Positions 31,945 through 41,212 of a stretch of 64,000 nt of DNA are shown in pieces; within the stretch, counting starts at the first letter, position 1, and each line of letters starts with the position of its first letter. The stretch is from Uranotaenia lowii (taxonomy: Eukaryota > Arthropoda > Insecta > Diptera > Culicidae). The stretch is from positions 54,445,978 through 54,509,977 of the forward strand of contig NC_073691.1 in assembly GCF_029784155.1 (NCBI RefSeq), given 5' to 3'. A program made the position numbers and the translations under genes. The notes under the pieces were generated by a model. It was not told the DNA's origin. It was given only the letters and a program-made list of their open reading frames with translations, and did no database searches.

Positions 31945-34659
31945 CTAGTTGTCGGGGTTGTCGCGTTGACCTGTTGACTGCTGGCGGTGAGTTAGATGAC
32001 AATCTCGCTTGGCTGGCTTAATGACTCCATCTCGACCTGGATGAAGCCGCGAGGCGGCGGAATAAGGCCAGCTTTCCAAGGATGAGGATTGCCATGCATG
32101 GTCGTAATACCAACCAGGGTTTTCGGGGAAGTTAGAAGAATGTAGATTCCTGGACAGTTCACTAGCTGTGATGTGCACTTCCGGAACGCGTCTCCTACTG
32201 GGCCCATCAGTATCCTCCTCTGGCAGAACAGGTGCGCATAACTCCAGACAGGTAACAGACGGCTGCTTGACCAAAGGGACAACGTAGCAGCAGGATCTAC
32301 AGGCAGCGTCTTCTCCTTCGTCGTTGACCTTAGCGGCGCTTGAAGGAGTGTTAGACAGTTGACTTTGTTGACCGGGACCGACGAGCAGCGTATCGTTGAG
32401 CGCGTACCCTGAATTGGGCTCACAGGATGCGTCGAATACCACGCGTTCATTGGTGGTTTTGCTGGCTTCCTTGAGCACCGGGTGATGTGGCCGATAGCAG
32501 TGTGGATTGTCGTCAACAGGATCCATGTCGTGCTTTTTTCCGGGTTGAGCGTGACTTCCAGGGATTTTGTGGTGTGCATTTCTGGTGGAGTTTCGTTGTG
32601 TGGCCTTCGTTTCGTAATCTCCAAGGGTGGTTTGTGGATCCTTGAACCGGGAATGGTGGGTGAAGTATCCTTGATCGTGGATTTGAGTGGTGGAGGGTTC
32701 AACGTCCATCCTTTGGCTCCCATCGGTGGTGTCCATTGGCCGGAACTCCCCAGGGATCGTTTCTCGGGTTTGATCAACGGTGGAGAGGAAGCACGCTCGC
32801 GGTGCGGTGGTGGAGCTGGAATCCACTTTGCCAGAAACTGTCCAGCCAAAATGGGTGTCCACAAAAAACGGGAGACCGTTACCAAGGGAGTGGCGTACGC
32901 CTGTGTGAAACTCATGGTAACATTCTCCACCGATGATCATGTCGATTGTTGCTGGAACGTTGAACTGAGGATCCGCCAATGGAACCTTCGGCATTCTCCA
33001 GGCAGTTGAATCGATCGGGGATGTGGGGAGATATGATGTTGGTTTCTTCATGACGAGGAAATCGAGTGTGGTGGAGAAGTCGCTGTTCCTGGATATGATC
33101 TTGGCAGCTAACTTGTGCTTGATACGCTTGACTGACTCTCCAATTCCGGCAACTGCGATGTCCACGGGGCTTTGGCGGGTGGCGAGTTCGTTCGCCAGCT
33201 TCTTGGTGATGAAATTTGACATCGCTGCAGAATCAAGTAGAGCTCGTGCTTGGATCTTTCTGCCGTATCGGTCGACTACTAACAGCGAGACTGTCTCCAA
33301 GAGAACGGTTGAATTTGAATGCACGGATAGATTTACTGTTGGAGGGCTAAGCGATCTATCGGGGCCTGGATTCGCTTGTGTGGCTTGTGATCTCTCGGAT
33401 GAGGACTCGTTCGGTGGTGCTGCTTGGTCGTGCAACATAGTATGGTGCTTCGCTTGGCAAATCCTACACAGGAACTTTGATTTACAGGATCTTGCCTGGT
33501 GGTTCACGCGGAAGCAATTCCAGCAAAGGCTGTGCTGTGTCACAAGCTCTCGCCGTTGGGAGCTTGACAGGTGCTGAAATGCTGGACATTGGTGCAATGG
33601 ATGTTGTCTCAGGCAACAGTGGCATGGCGAAGTGCTGGATTGAGTTTCGGAAGTAGCTGTGTTCACGACAGATCGGATGGGAACTGGTTTCTTCGGGATT
33701 TGTCCGGCCACCTTGGAAACGGTAGGCACTGAGGAACGATGTTGGAGATCGCTGTCCACGGATTTCAACATCCGGACCTGGTGGATGAGAAACTCGATGA
33801 GCTCTTCGTATTTCACCTCGTCCTTCTGTCGAGTATCTTGCTCCCATGCACGAATCGTCGCCGAATCCAACTTGTTTAAAAGGATGAAGATGAGCGGAGT
33901 GTCCCAATGCTCAATCGGTTCGCCCAACTTTCCCAAAGCCTTGACGTGTCGCTGAAAGTCATCCACTAGTGTGTTGAGGTCTTGAGCTGACTCATACTCG
34001 ATCGGTGGAAGATTGTACAGGCCTCGAAACAGCTCCTTCTTGAGGAATCGCTTGTTGTCGTAGCGCTTTTTCAATGCGTCCCACGTCGACGCATAGTTAT
34101 CGGCTTGGATATCCACAGACTCGAACGGTTTTCTTGCCTCTCCTTCCAGCGACTGCAACAGGTACTGCAGCTTGTTGACGATCGGTATGTCCTCGTTGCA
34201 GTGGATCATCGAAATGAAGTTGTCGCGAAATGATATCCATCGCGATTCATCCCCGCTAAACTTCGGTAGATCGATTTTAGGCAGCCGATGATGGAAACTG
34301 GAAGACATGCTGTGAGAAGTCGATGCGTGCATGATCGTCGAACTCAGAAGATGCTCCCTGCTTTCCAACTTTGACAACAAAAAACCTTTCGCTCTGCAAA
34401 ACCGATCCTCGAAATCCGCCCGGAACTCCAGATGTGTCTCGAACCGTTCTTCGCTGTCACCCATCTCGATGTCGTTTTGCACGTTCAAGAAGAGTTCGTT
34501 GCACTTGTTGAGCGCCTCCAAACGTACCGCAACCTGGCAACAATCCCGTTCATAGGTGAAATCCGCTACGAACTTCTCCATCACATCTCGTTCGGCACAT
34601 GCTCGTCGTCTCGTCAGAAGGTCCGCTGCTAACTTTTTCTCCGCCTTGCTAGCCATCAC
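31945..34659 (-). CDS. BEL/Pao Gag-protease protein with residual pol fragments
   Basis: An uninterrupted frame of 904 codons. A DUF1759-type BEL Gag domain spans about 126-275 (LPKIDLPKFSGDESRW...). Cys/His clusters typical of BEL Gag are at about 346-358 and 379-409 (HSLCWNCFRVNHQARSC). The A16/DUF1758 aspartic protease has catalytic Asp476 in ARALLDSAAMSNFI and continues to about 610. What follows is a set of pol remnants: RT start at about 725-762 (HHPVLKEAS...RVVFDAS), an RNase H-like scrap at about 797-812 (CLELCAPVL), and an integrase-tail scrap from about 873 (HPGRDGVI). The RT catalytic core and integrase core are absent. The first ATG is a reasonable start. It probably makes Gag and protease only. 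Confidence 0.92.
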   Translation of the reverse strand: MMASKAEKKLAADLLTRRRACAERDVMEKFVADFTYERDCCQVAVRLEALNKCNELFLNVQNDIEMGDSEERFETHLEFRADFEDRFCRAKGFLLSKLESREHLLSSTIMHASTSHSMSSSFHHRLPKIDLPKFSGDESRWISFRDNFISMIHCNEDIPIVNKLQYLLQSLEGEARKPFESVDIQADNYASTWDALKKRYDNKRFLKKELFRGLYNLPPIEYESAQDLNTLVDDFQRHVKALGKLGEPIEHWDTPLIFILLNKLDSATIRAWEQDTRQKDEVKYEELIEFLIHQVRMLKSVDSDLQHRSSVPTVSKVAGQIPKKPVPIRSVVNTATSETQSSTSPCHCCLRQHPLHQCPAFQHLSSSQRRELVTQHSLCWNCFRVNHQARSCKSKFLCRICQAKHHTMLHDQAAPPNESSSERSQATQANPGPDRSLSPPTVNLSVHSNSTVLLETVSLLVVDRYGRKIQARALLDSAAMSNFITKKLANELATRQSPVDIAVAGIGESVKRIKHKLAAKIISRNSDFSTTLDFLVMKKPTSYLPTSPIDSTAWRMPKVPLADPQFNVPATIDMIIGGECYHEFHTGVRHSLGNGLPFFVDTHFGWTVSGKVDSSSTTAPRACFLSTVDQTRETIPGEFRPMDTTDGSQRMDVEPSTTQIHDQGYFTHHSRFKDPQTTLGDYETKATQRNSTRNAHHKIPGSHAQPGKKHDMDPVDDNPHCYRPHHPVLKEASKTTNERVVFDASCEPNSGYALNDTLLVGPGQQSQLSNTPSSAAKVNDEGEDAACRSCCYVVPLVKQPSVTCLELCAPVLPEEDTDGPSRRRVPEVHITASELSRNLHSSNFPENPGWYYDHAWQSSSLESWPYSAASRLHPGRDGVIKPAKRDCHLTHRQQSTGQRDNPDN

Positions 34660-35367
34660 TCAACACCACTCAAATCACACTTAAAACACCAAAACGACCG
34701 TAAATGCCACCAAAGATTGACTTTTCGGATGCGATTTGTAAATAAAAATCTCCAAAATATTTCTATTTTATTCGAGTTGCTATCCTTTTGGACGGTACTG
34801 TAGTCAGCAACTTGTATAAACGCCACCCAGCAATGCAACGATCGCCTCAATGCGTATCAGCAATGCTTCACAGTGTCTTAGAGGCCACTGGAAGTGAATT
34901 CAATTTTTTTTTCAAAAACTTTAAATTTTTCAAGTGTCGATGTATTTTTGAACGACACTGTAGAGTGCACCACCCTAAATGCACTTGCACTTCCGCCTTG
35001 AACCGACTTTTAGCCACAAAATGCAATTTCATAAAAAAAAATTAATTGATTTTTCCTTGTTGCAAAACTTTTGTGCTGCACTGTGTTTCAAAACATTTGA
35101 ACGGCACTGTAGAAGTTTTCCGTTTGTTTTGATTCTACGAATTCATCAATCGACTCTTTGGTTTTTATTGCGGTGTCGGTTAATTTTACCAATTTACAAA
35201 GTTATCCGTTGGCCAAGTGAAAGATAGGCCAAAATGATCTAATCCGCGGTGAGTAAATCACAAAAGGGCCTACCTTGGTGTGGATTATCTACAAACCACA
35301 ACTGCTATGGCGCTCGGAAGATGGCGATTGATGATTCCTCTGCTGGTCCAGATGAGCTTCCTGTCCT

Positions 35368-35389
35368 CGAATCCGGCTGCGAAGGACCA
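35368..35389 (-). promoter_or_regulatory. Primer binding site of the BEL derivative, tyrosine-tRNA-like
   Basis: Two bases inside the right LTR, the plus strand reads TCGAATCCGGCTGCGAAGGACCA. This resembles the T-arm and acceptor end, with CCA, of insect tRNA-Tyr (…TCCGGCTCGAAGGACCA) with one extra base. On the minus strand this is the TGGTCCTTCG priming site. Confidence 0.75.
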
Positions 35390-35391
35390 AA

Positions 35392-35932
35392 TGTTCGGGC
35401 TCGGCCGATGGGGGGGTTCGGATTTCGAGGTATTTCTTCCCGTCTCTCGTCGACGGCATCCACCAGCAGCAAGAAACTCCAGGTAAGTCGCCTATTTTTC
35501 CACACAACAGCTGATCGCTCGCTCGGGGGGAAGATTTCGTTTGCACCTTTCGGGTTCGGGTTCTGCTTGTGAGATAGCACCACACACTATGCACTCGATA
35601 GTTGTTGCCACCAAATACTTTCCCAATTTTCGGAACTATTTAAGAAGTCGCTTGGTTGGACTTTAGATTAATTTATTGCGAAGAAGTGAAAATCCGTGCG
35701 ATTCGTTCAACTTTACTTTCTATTCTAACTTAACTAAAATGGCTTACATACTATTGTGTGAGAACTCTCTCGGCGTTATGTTTAATGTTGCGAGAGAGTT
35801 AATGCTATTTTAGGGTACATGGACAAATATTGGTGTTTTCGAACAAATTGATTACAGTGTCAAGTGAACATAGAGGACACATATTACAAACAGAAAACAA
35901 TTCCGAATTCCTGATCGGTGTAGTACCGATCA
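35392..35932 (-). repeat. 5' LTR of the BEL derivative
   Basis: Partner of 30663-31203 and the same length. On the coding strand transcription would start within this LTR. Flanked on the right by the CTTTC target duplication. Confidence 0.95.
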
Positions 35933-36570
35933 CTTTCTTTAAATTTTTCACTAAAAACACTGCACTGTTTGATTACCCGCGAATTTAAGTGCGTACTAGA
36001 CAAGAATAGTGTGTTTTTGTTTTGCATATTTTGACTACAAAAAAGGGCATTCAAATCCGAACTTTCGTTGGAAGGTTAGCGCTTGAGACTGATATTCAAG
36101 TGAAAGCAGAAAATTTATGTTAAATTTTCAGTACATCCTAAAATTTGTGAAAATAATATTCACTCTTGTCAACGGGGCATGTGCAAACGCACTTTTAAGC
36201 CATGTAACATCAGCCATTTCAGAAAATTCATCACCAAAATGGTTCAGCATTATAAAAGAATGGTCAGAAGGGGTATCCAAAGTGTTTTATATGTAGCGGA
36301 TATTCAAAATTTTGTAACGCTCTTGTAAATGACGCATCTGTGAATTAGTTTGGAAAAAGTATTGCGTTTGCACTTGCCCCCATAAACGGAGCAAGTCCAC
36401 GCTTAGAAATTTTTTCACAAAAGTTGCTTTTTACCAACATTTTTTAATTTGTTGAGAACTACATTAGTGATGCAACGCACGATAATTGTTCATTTTTTAA
36501 ATACATATTTTTTCTAGGACATGTGAAAGTTGAACTATGGTGAAATCCGTTTGCGCTTGCCCCGGTGCAC

Positions 36571-37966
36571 ATTGCTAGTTTTTTTCAAACTACGTTGCAT
36601 GCCTAGATACATTTTTCCAAAACTTATTTCAATGCTTATTTCAATCATTCTCGCACTTATTTCCGTGATGGTACTTAAAAATAAGATGAAGTGAAAAGTC
36701 CATAACCATCGTTTCTCATATCTAAATACCAACGCATCCATTTGCAAAGGTCATCTTAGCTAAGCCTAGTTCATACGTTCGCTCTCTGGAGCCACTCGTG
36801 TAAACAATCGGATATAAGTGATAAGCTGTTTAGAACGAACCTGGGCTGTTTTGTACACATCGAAGAGAATTTGTTCCATAACTACATAAAACTGGCTTTG
36901 GAAAAATTGTAAGACGAGTTCTCAGACAAACATTACAATAAATAGAAAATAATTTCCTAGATGTCATTGTATTTTTCTACCAATGCAATGAGTCGCAGCA
37001 AACAAAAAAACCTCGCAAAAATGTCTTCATTTTTCATCCTTGATTCCGATGAAAGCAACAGTCGTAGATCGCTTGTGTCATATAATTTTCGGAATCGGAA
37101 TCAAGATTGATCATCACGATTATTGCAATCATTATCAAATTTGTCTCATTCTGGTGCTGACACCGCCATTCAGCGGCACTTGACACGTTTGGGCGTAAAT
37201 TTGGGGTCGTCCTCGTTCTGGGTCCAGGTTGAAAAAGCAGGGATTTGCTTTGGGGGACGTTGATGGTTGACTCTTCGCCACGAAAGCTACAACAAACAAC
37301 GCCCTTCTCCTTCAGAGAAGACTGACACAAAAAACAACACTTTATCATCGTTAGACTTTTATGGCTCTGTCAAACATTGGAATCATAAATTAGCTGCGGG
37401 GTGCGGCAATTGTTATTAGAAGGTATTTTCTCCTCGGTGTCAGCAGAAGTGGTGCTGCTGCGGGTGAAATGATGATGATTGCGGATGTAAAAATAATAAA
37501 ACCAGAGATATGAGTTGAGATGTGGAATGTGGCTTGGATTTTCTTTATTGTGGAAGCAATTCTATCTGAAAGGTTTCGAAATAGAACATGTTTGTTTAGC
37601 TTGTGTCATTCAGTTAAACTTGATGAAGAATTTGAAATCATAGATAGATAGATGTACTACGATCATTAGAAAACATTAGAAAGGAGAAGGGCTCCCATAT
37701 ACATTTTTTGACATAAACCGAGAACTTATCAAGCAAAAAAGAGTGTTTGCGAACGACTACTTGGCATCACTCGGAAACTTATCAAAAAATAAAACAAAAT
37801 GTGGCATTTATCGTTATATAGACACCCACAATGGTAGTTCGTGAGCTTACAGAAATTTTAGAGTTAAAATCAGCAGCAAATAAGAAAAAAAATCATCAGA
37901 TTTTTTTAAAAAATAAATTTATATCCTTTCATTTCATGTAAACCATTCGACCACCGAGACTTGTAC
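36571..37966. other. Non-coding stretch, no gene recognised
   Basis: Short frames without recognised domains. Includes AT-rich DNA and a region around 37030-37490 of more balanced composition, but no exon chain or repeat end is evident. Confidence 0.4.
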
Positions 37967-38142
37967 GTCTCGGTGGTCGAGTGGTTAGCGTGGTAAGATG
38001 GTAATCGCTGGTCCACTAATGGCATGGGTTCGATTCTCATCTCGGTATTGGGTGTTAAATGTTAATCTTAAGTTGTCCATGTCATTTATTCAGTCTGTAA
38101 AGCCTAAATCGGCTAAGACGGTGTATGTCTTTTAAAAAAAAA
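37967..38142 (+). mobile_element. tRNA-derived SINE
   Basis: A tRNA-like head contains a pol III A box (TGGTCGAGTGGTTAGCG, from 37974) and a B box (GGGTTCGATTCTC, from 38026). A ~90-base unrelated body and an A-rich tail (38133-38142) follow. The preceding ACCACCGAGACTTGTAC is an inverse copy of the SINE head (GTCTCGGTGGT), giving a short hairpin at the 5' end. Confidence 0.85.
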
Positions 38143-39606
38143 TCTATAAAGTTTGTATGTATTTACTTTAAAAGTATTTGAACTTTCTTGAACATTGATT
38201 GTTATTTCTGTCTAGTTTTTCGCCTTACACAAGGTCTTCAAAAAACATTTTGTAGCTTGCTAATTTTTTTGTTTTTGATATTTTTCATAGGTTGTTTTCC
38301 GACAATTTGAGCCTCATAATTTAGGCCGTTGATAATAAGAGAGAGAGACGAAAAAACGAAACGTTGGTACCAAACTCCGGAAATGATTTCTTATACAATA
38401 TCACGCCCATTGTTGTCTTGAGGAAACTAGTGCTTGTCGAAACTTCTAAAATGTGTTATAAATATTTGTGGTTAAGGACAGTTTCAAGGCAACGCCAAAG
38501 AATTTCCTGAATTTCGATTTTGTCACTACTCAAGAAAATTAAGATGTTAATGAGGATGATGAGTTCTAGAGTTAGATTTAGTCTCAACGTTTATCAAAGG
38601 GAGAATCAGGGTTTTGAGAATTTTTGATCAAATTTTATAGCAAATAACTTTTCGAAGACACGCCCTCCCGTCGTCGTCGTCGTCTTCGTCTGTCGGCGTT
38701 TTGTTGACGCCACCGCGCGAGTGGAATTATCATTATTATCTTCATTGGAACGGAAGAACATACAAAATTAAAGTCGCAAAATTTGCTGCCGGTCGACTTG
38801 CGACGAAGACGCGACGGGAAATGGTGGGTACTGTGTGGGGAACTGGGAATCGCGAGAAAACATTCCGGGAGGTATTCTGCCAGACTCTCGATATTACTTA
38901 GTCGTTCGAGTACACATTTTTCTTCGCAAAGAACATCTCACGATATCTTGCAGCCGCATCGTCCCAAAAACACGAAGCGATAACAAGCGGAGGTGCGGCA
39001 CAATGGCTACCAAGAAAAAAATGAAATAATTGAAGATGGTGTATGACGTTGGTTTTTCGTATCACCGCCGACAATTGTACGTAATAGAATAAACACAGCC
39101 AAGGAATCGTTCCGGGGGATGATATCCGGTACTTGTGCACGCGATTTCCCGTGTATTTTGGTAAGTTTATTGATGTTTGTAATTTGAAGATAAATGAAAA
39201 TTTGCTTCGAGTGCTTCGAGATTCGATGAAATATTCGTTGATTTTCAGCTTGAGGGAACGTGAGATTACGATTGACGAAATGGAATCGCGTGATCAAACA
39301 TTTACCTTGAGCAGAAAACAAGCATTCTGTAAATCCTAATTTTTAGATATAAGTACCATTCAAAACAAAACGTTGTTTGAAATCAAATAAAAATGAATCG
39401 AATTATCTGTATTTTAATATTAAACAAACCTGTTAAAAGGCTGGCAAATGGTGGATAATGTGCAACAACGAGACCCCATAGTTGCCATATCTTATCAGTG
39501 GTCATATCACCTCTTATTCACAAATCCTATCTCAACCTCTCCTTGAACAGACAGGACAGAAAGGACAGACAGGACAGACAGAAATTTGTTTTTATACATA
39601 AACATA
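38143..39606. other. Non-coding stretch, no gene recognised
   Basis: No recognised domain. A short GACAGGACAGA-type tandem run lies at about 39549-39580. Confidence 0.4.
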
Positions 39607-40870
39607 AAGGGTGATATGGTCAAAAATTGGCCAATATCAACTTGACGTATTTCTTTCAATTTTGCATTTAAAACACCTGAACACCCCTCATTTTGAAGGT
39701 GTGTGTGTGTAGAATGTTGCTCCTATTTTGATTTTGGAATTCACTCTTCAGTTGTCAAAATGCCGTCCAAATCAGAGCTACTCGCACGAAAAGCTGACAA
39801 AATTGCTAAAAATTGCCAAATCAACCGTTACAAATGTAATTAAAGTGTTTGGGGAACGTTTGTCGACAGCCAGGACAAGACAGGACAGGATCGGGGGGAT
39901 TTCGAAAACCGGAAGCCGCTGAGACGACAAAGAGAGTTGCCGGTAGTTTCAAGCGAAACCCTAACCTCTCTCTCCGAGATGCCAGATGCCCCAAATGAGC
40001 TGGGTGTATCGTCTACAACCGTGCATCGAGCCAAAAAAAACGAGCCGGACTATCGACTTACAAGAAGGTAGTGACTCCAAATCGCGATGATAAACAAAAT
40101 ACGACGGCCAAAGCGCCATCCCGGAGGCTGTACACGACGATGCTGACGAAGTTTGACTGCGTGGTAATGGACGACGAAACCTACGTCAAAGCCGACTACA
40201 AGCAGCTTCCGGGACAGGAGTTTTATACGGCAAAAGGAAGGGGAAAGGTAGCAGATATTTTCAAGCACATGAAACTGTCAAAGCTCGCGAAGAAATATCT
40301 GGTTTGGCAAGCCATCTGTACCTGTGGCTTGAAAAGCAGCATTTTCATAGCTTCCGGGACTGTCAACCAAGAAATTTACGTGAAAGAGTGTTTGAATAAA
40401 CGTCTGCTACCTTTCCTGAAGAAACACGGTTGTTCCGTACTGGTTTGGCCGGATCTTGCCATTGCGGTAAAAAGGCCATGGAGTGGTACGCCGCCAACAA
40501 CGTGCAGGTGGTTCCCAAGGACAAGAACCCTCCCAACACGCCAGAGCTCCGCCCAATTGAGAAATACTGGGCTATTGTCAAGTGGAACCTAAAGAAGACC
40601 AAAAAAACTGCTAAGGACGAGCAGCAGTTCAAGACAAACTGTCTTTCTGCGGCGAAAAAGGTGGACAAGGTGACTGTACAAAATCTGATGGCAGGGGTTA
40701 AGCGTAAGGTCCGGCAATTCGGATTTGGAAAAGCGGAAGTCTAACTGAATATTTTTCCTAAATTTTATACTAATTAAACTTGAAAAAAAATTTAATTTGA
40801 TTTTTTAAATAAACGATTTTACCGATTTACACGCGTTTTCCCTTGACCAAATTTTGACCGTATCACCATT
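39607..40870 (+). mobile_element. DD37E Tc1/mariner element (near full length)
   Basis: TA dinucleotides flank the element at 39605-39606 and 40871-40872. The ends are AAGGGTGATATGGTCAAAAA and, inverted, AATGGTGATACGGTCAAAAT, so the terminal repeats match with few differences. It encloses one broken transposase gene. The 1.26-kb size is usual for the family. The right end directly abuts the GATATA microsatellite. Confidence 0.9.
39760..40744 (+). pseudogene. DD37E transposase (frameshifted)
   Basis: The gene starts MPSKSELLARKADKIAKN but soon loses frame in the DNA-binding region. The frame at about 40071-40470 carries the first catalytic Asp in VVMDDETYVK and the stretch LAKKYLVWQAICTCG. 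It then reaches WPDLA, where a short deletion near 40450-40460 shifts the frame. The remaining frame to 40744 holds CHCGKKAMEWYAANNVQVV and the catalytic Glu in PELRPIEKYWAI. The spacing of second Asp to Glu fits DD37E. The gene has at least two frame disruptions and cannot encode an active transposase. It would normally catalyse cut-and-paste transposition at TA sites. Confidence 0.9.
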
Positions 40871-41212
40871 TATAGATATCCATATAGATGTAGATAAAGA
40901 TAAAGATATAGATATAGATATAGATATAGATATAGATATAGATATAGATATAGATATAGATATAGATATAGATATAGATATAGATATAGATATAGATATA
41001 GATATAGATATAGATATAGATATAGATATAGATATAGATATAGATATAGATATAGATATAGATATAGATATAGATATAGATATAGATATAGATATAGATA
41101 TAGATATAGATATAGATATAGATATAGATATAGATATAGATATAGATATAGATATAGATATAGATATAGATATAGATATAGATAAAGATATAGATATAGA
41201 TATAGATATAGT
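40871..41212. repeat. (GATATA)n microsatellite, about 340 bp
   Basis: More than 50 almost perfect hexamer units with a few GATAAA variants near both ends. It lies between the DD37E element and copy iii of the dispersed repeat. Open frames on both strands (Ile-Asp and Ile-Ser repeats) are products of the hexamer and not genes. Confidence 0.97.

Larger units (their letters stand above)
30663..35932 (-). mobile_element. BEL/Pao LTR retrotransposon, deletion derivative, recently inserted
   Basis: Two 541-base LTRs differ at one position that I could see (31091-31095 versus 35820-35824 region). A perfect 5-bp target duplication CTTTC (30658-30662 and 35933-35937) fits BEL/Pao. The internal region encodes a long Gag-protease frame with only scraps of RT, RNase H and integrase. 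The element is far shorter than full BEL elements (usually above 6 kb). Near-identical LTRs and an exact duplication show recent transposition, presumably with enzymes supplied by a complete relative. Confidence 0.95.
30531..36570 (-). mobile_element. 'GGGGCAAGTGCAAACG' TIR element, split by the BEL insertion
   Basis: The left end ATAAGGTACGCCGGGGCAAG and right end CTTGCCCCGGTGCAC are the terminal inverted repeats of the element seen intact at 62919-63902, here in reverse orientation. Excluding the BEL element it is about 765 bases. The join of 30531-30662 with 35938 onwards aligns with the uninterrupted copy. No coding capacity. Confidence 0.85.

Noticed and set aside
31992..33009. Frames of 312 and 175 codons overlapping the BEL Gag-protease gene
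   Set aside because: They are shadows of the 904-codon frame and lack BEL domains.
37967..38050. A functional tRNA gene
   Set aside because: A and B boxes are present but the cloverleaf does not close. The A-rich tail and unrelated body indicate a SINE.
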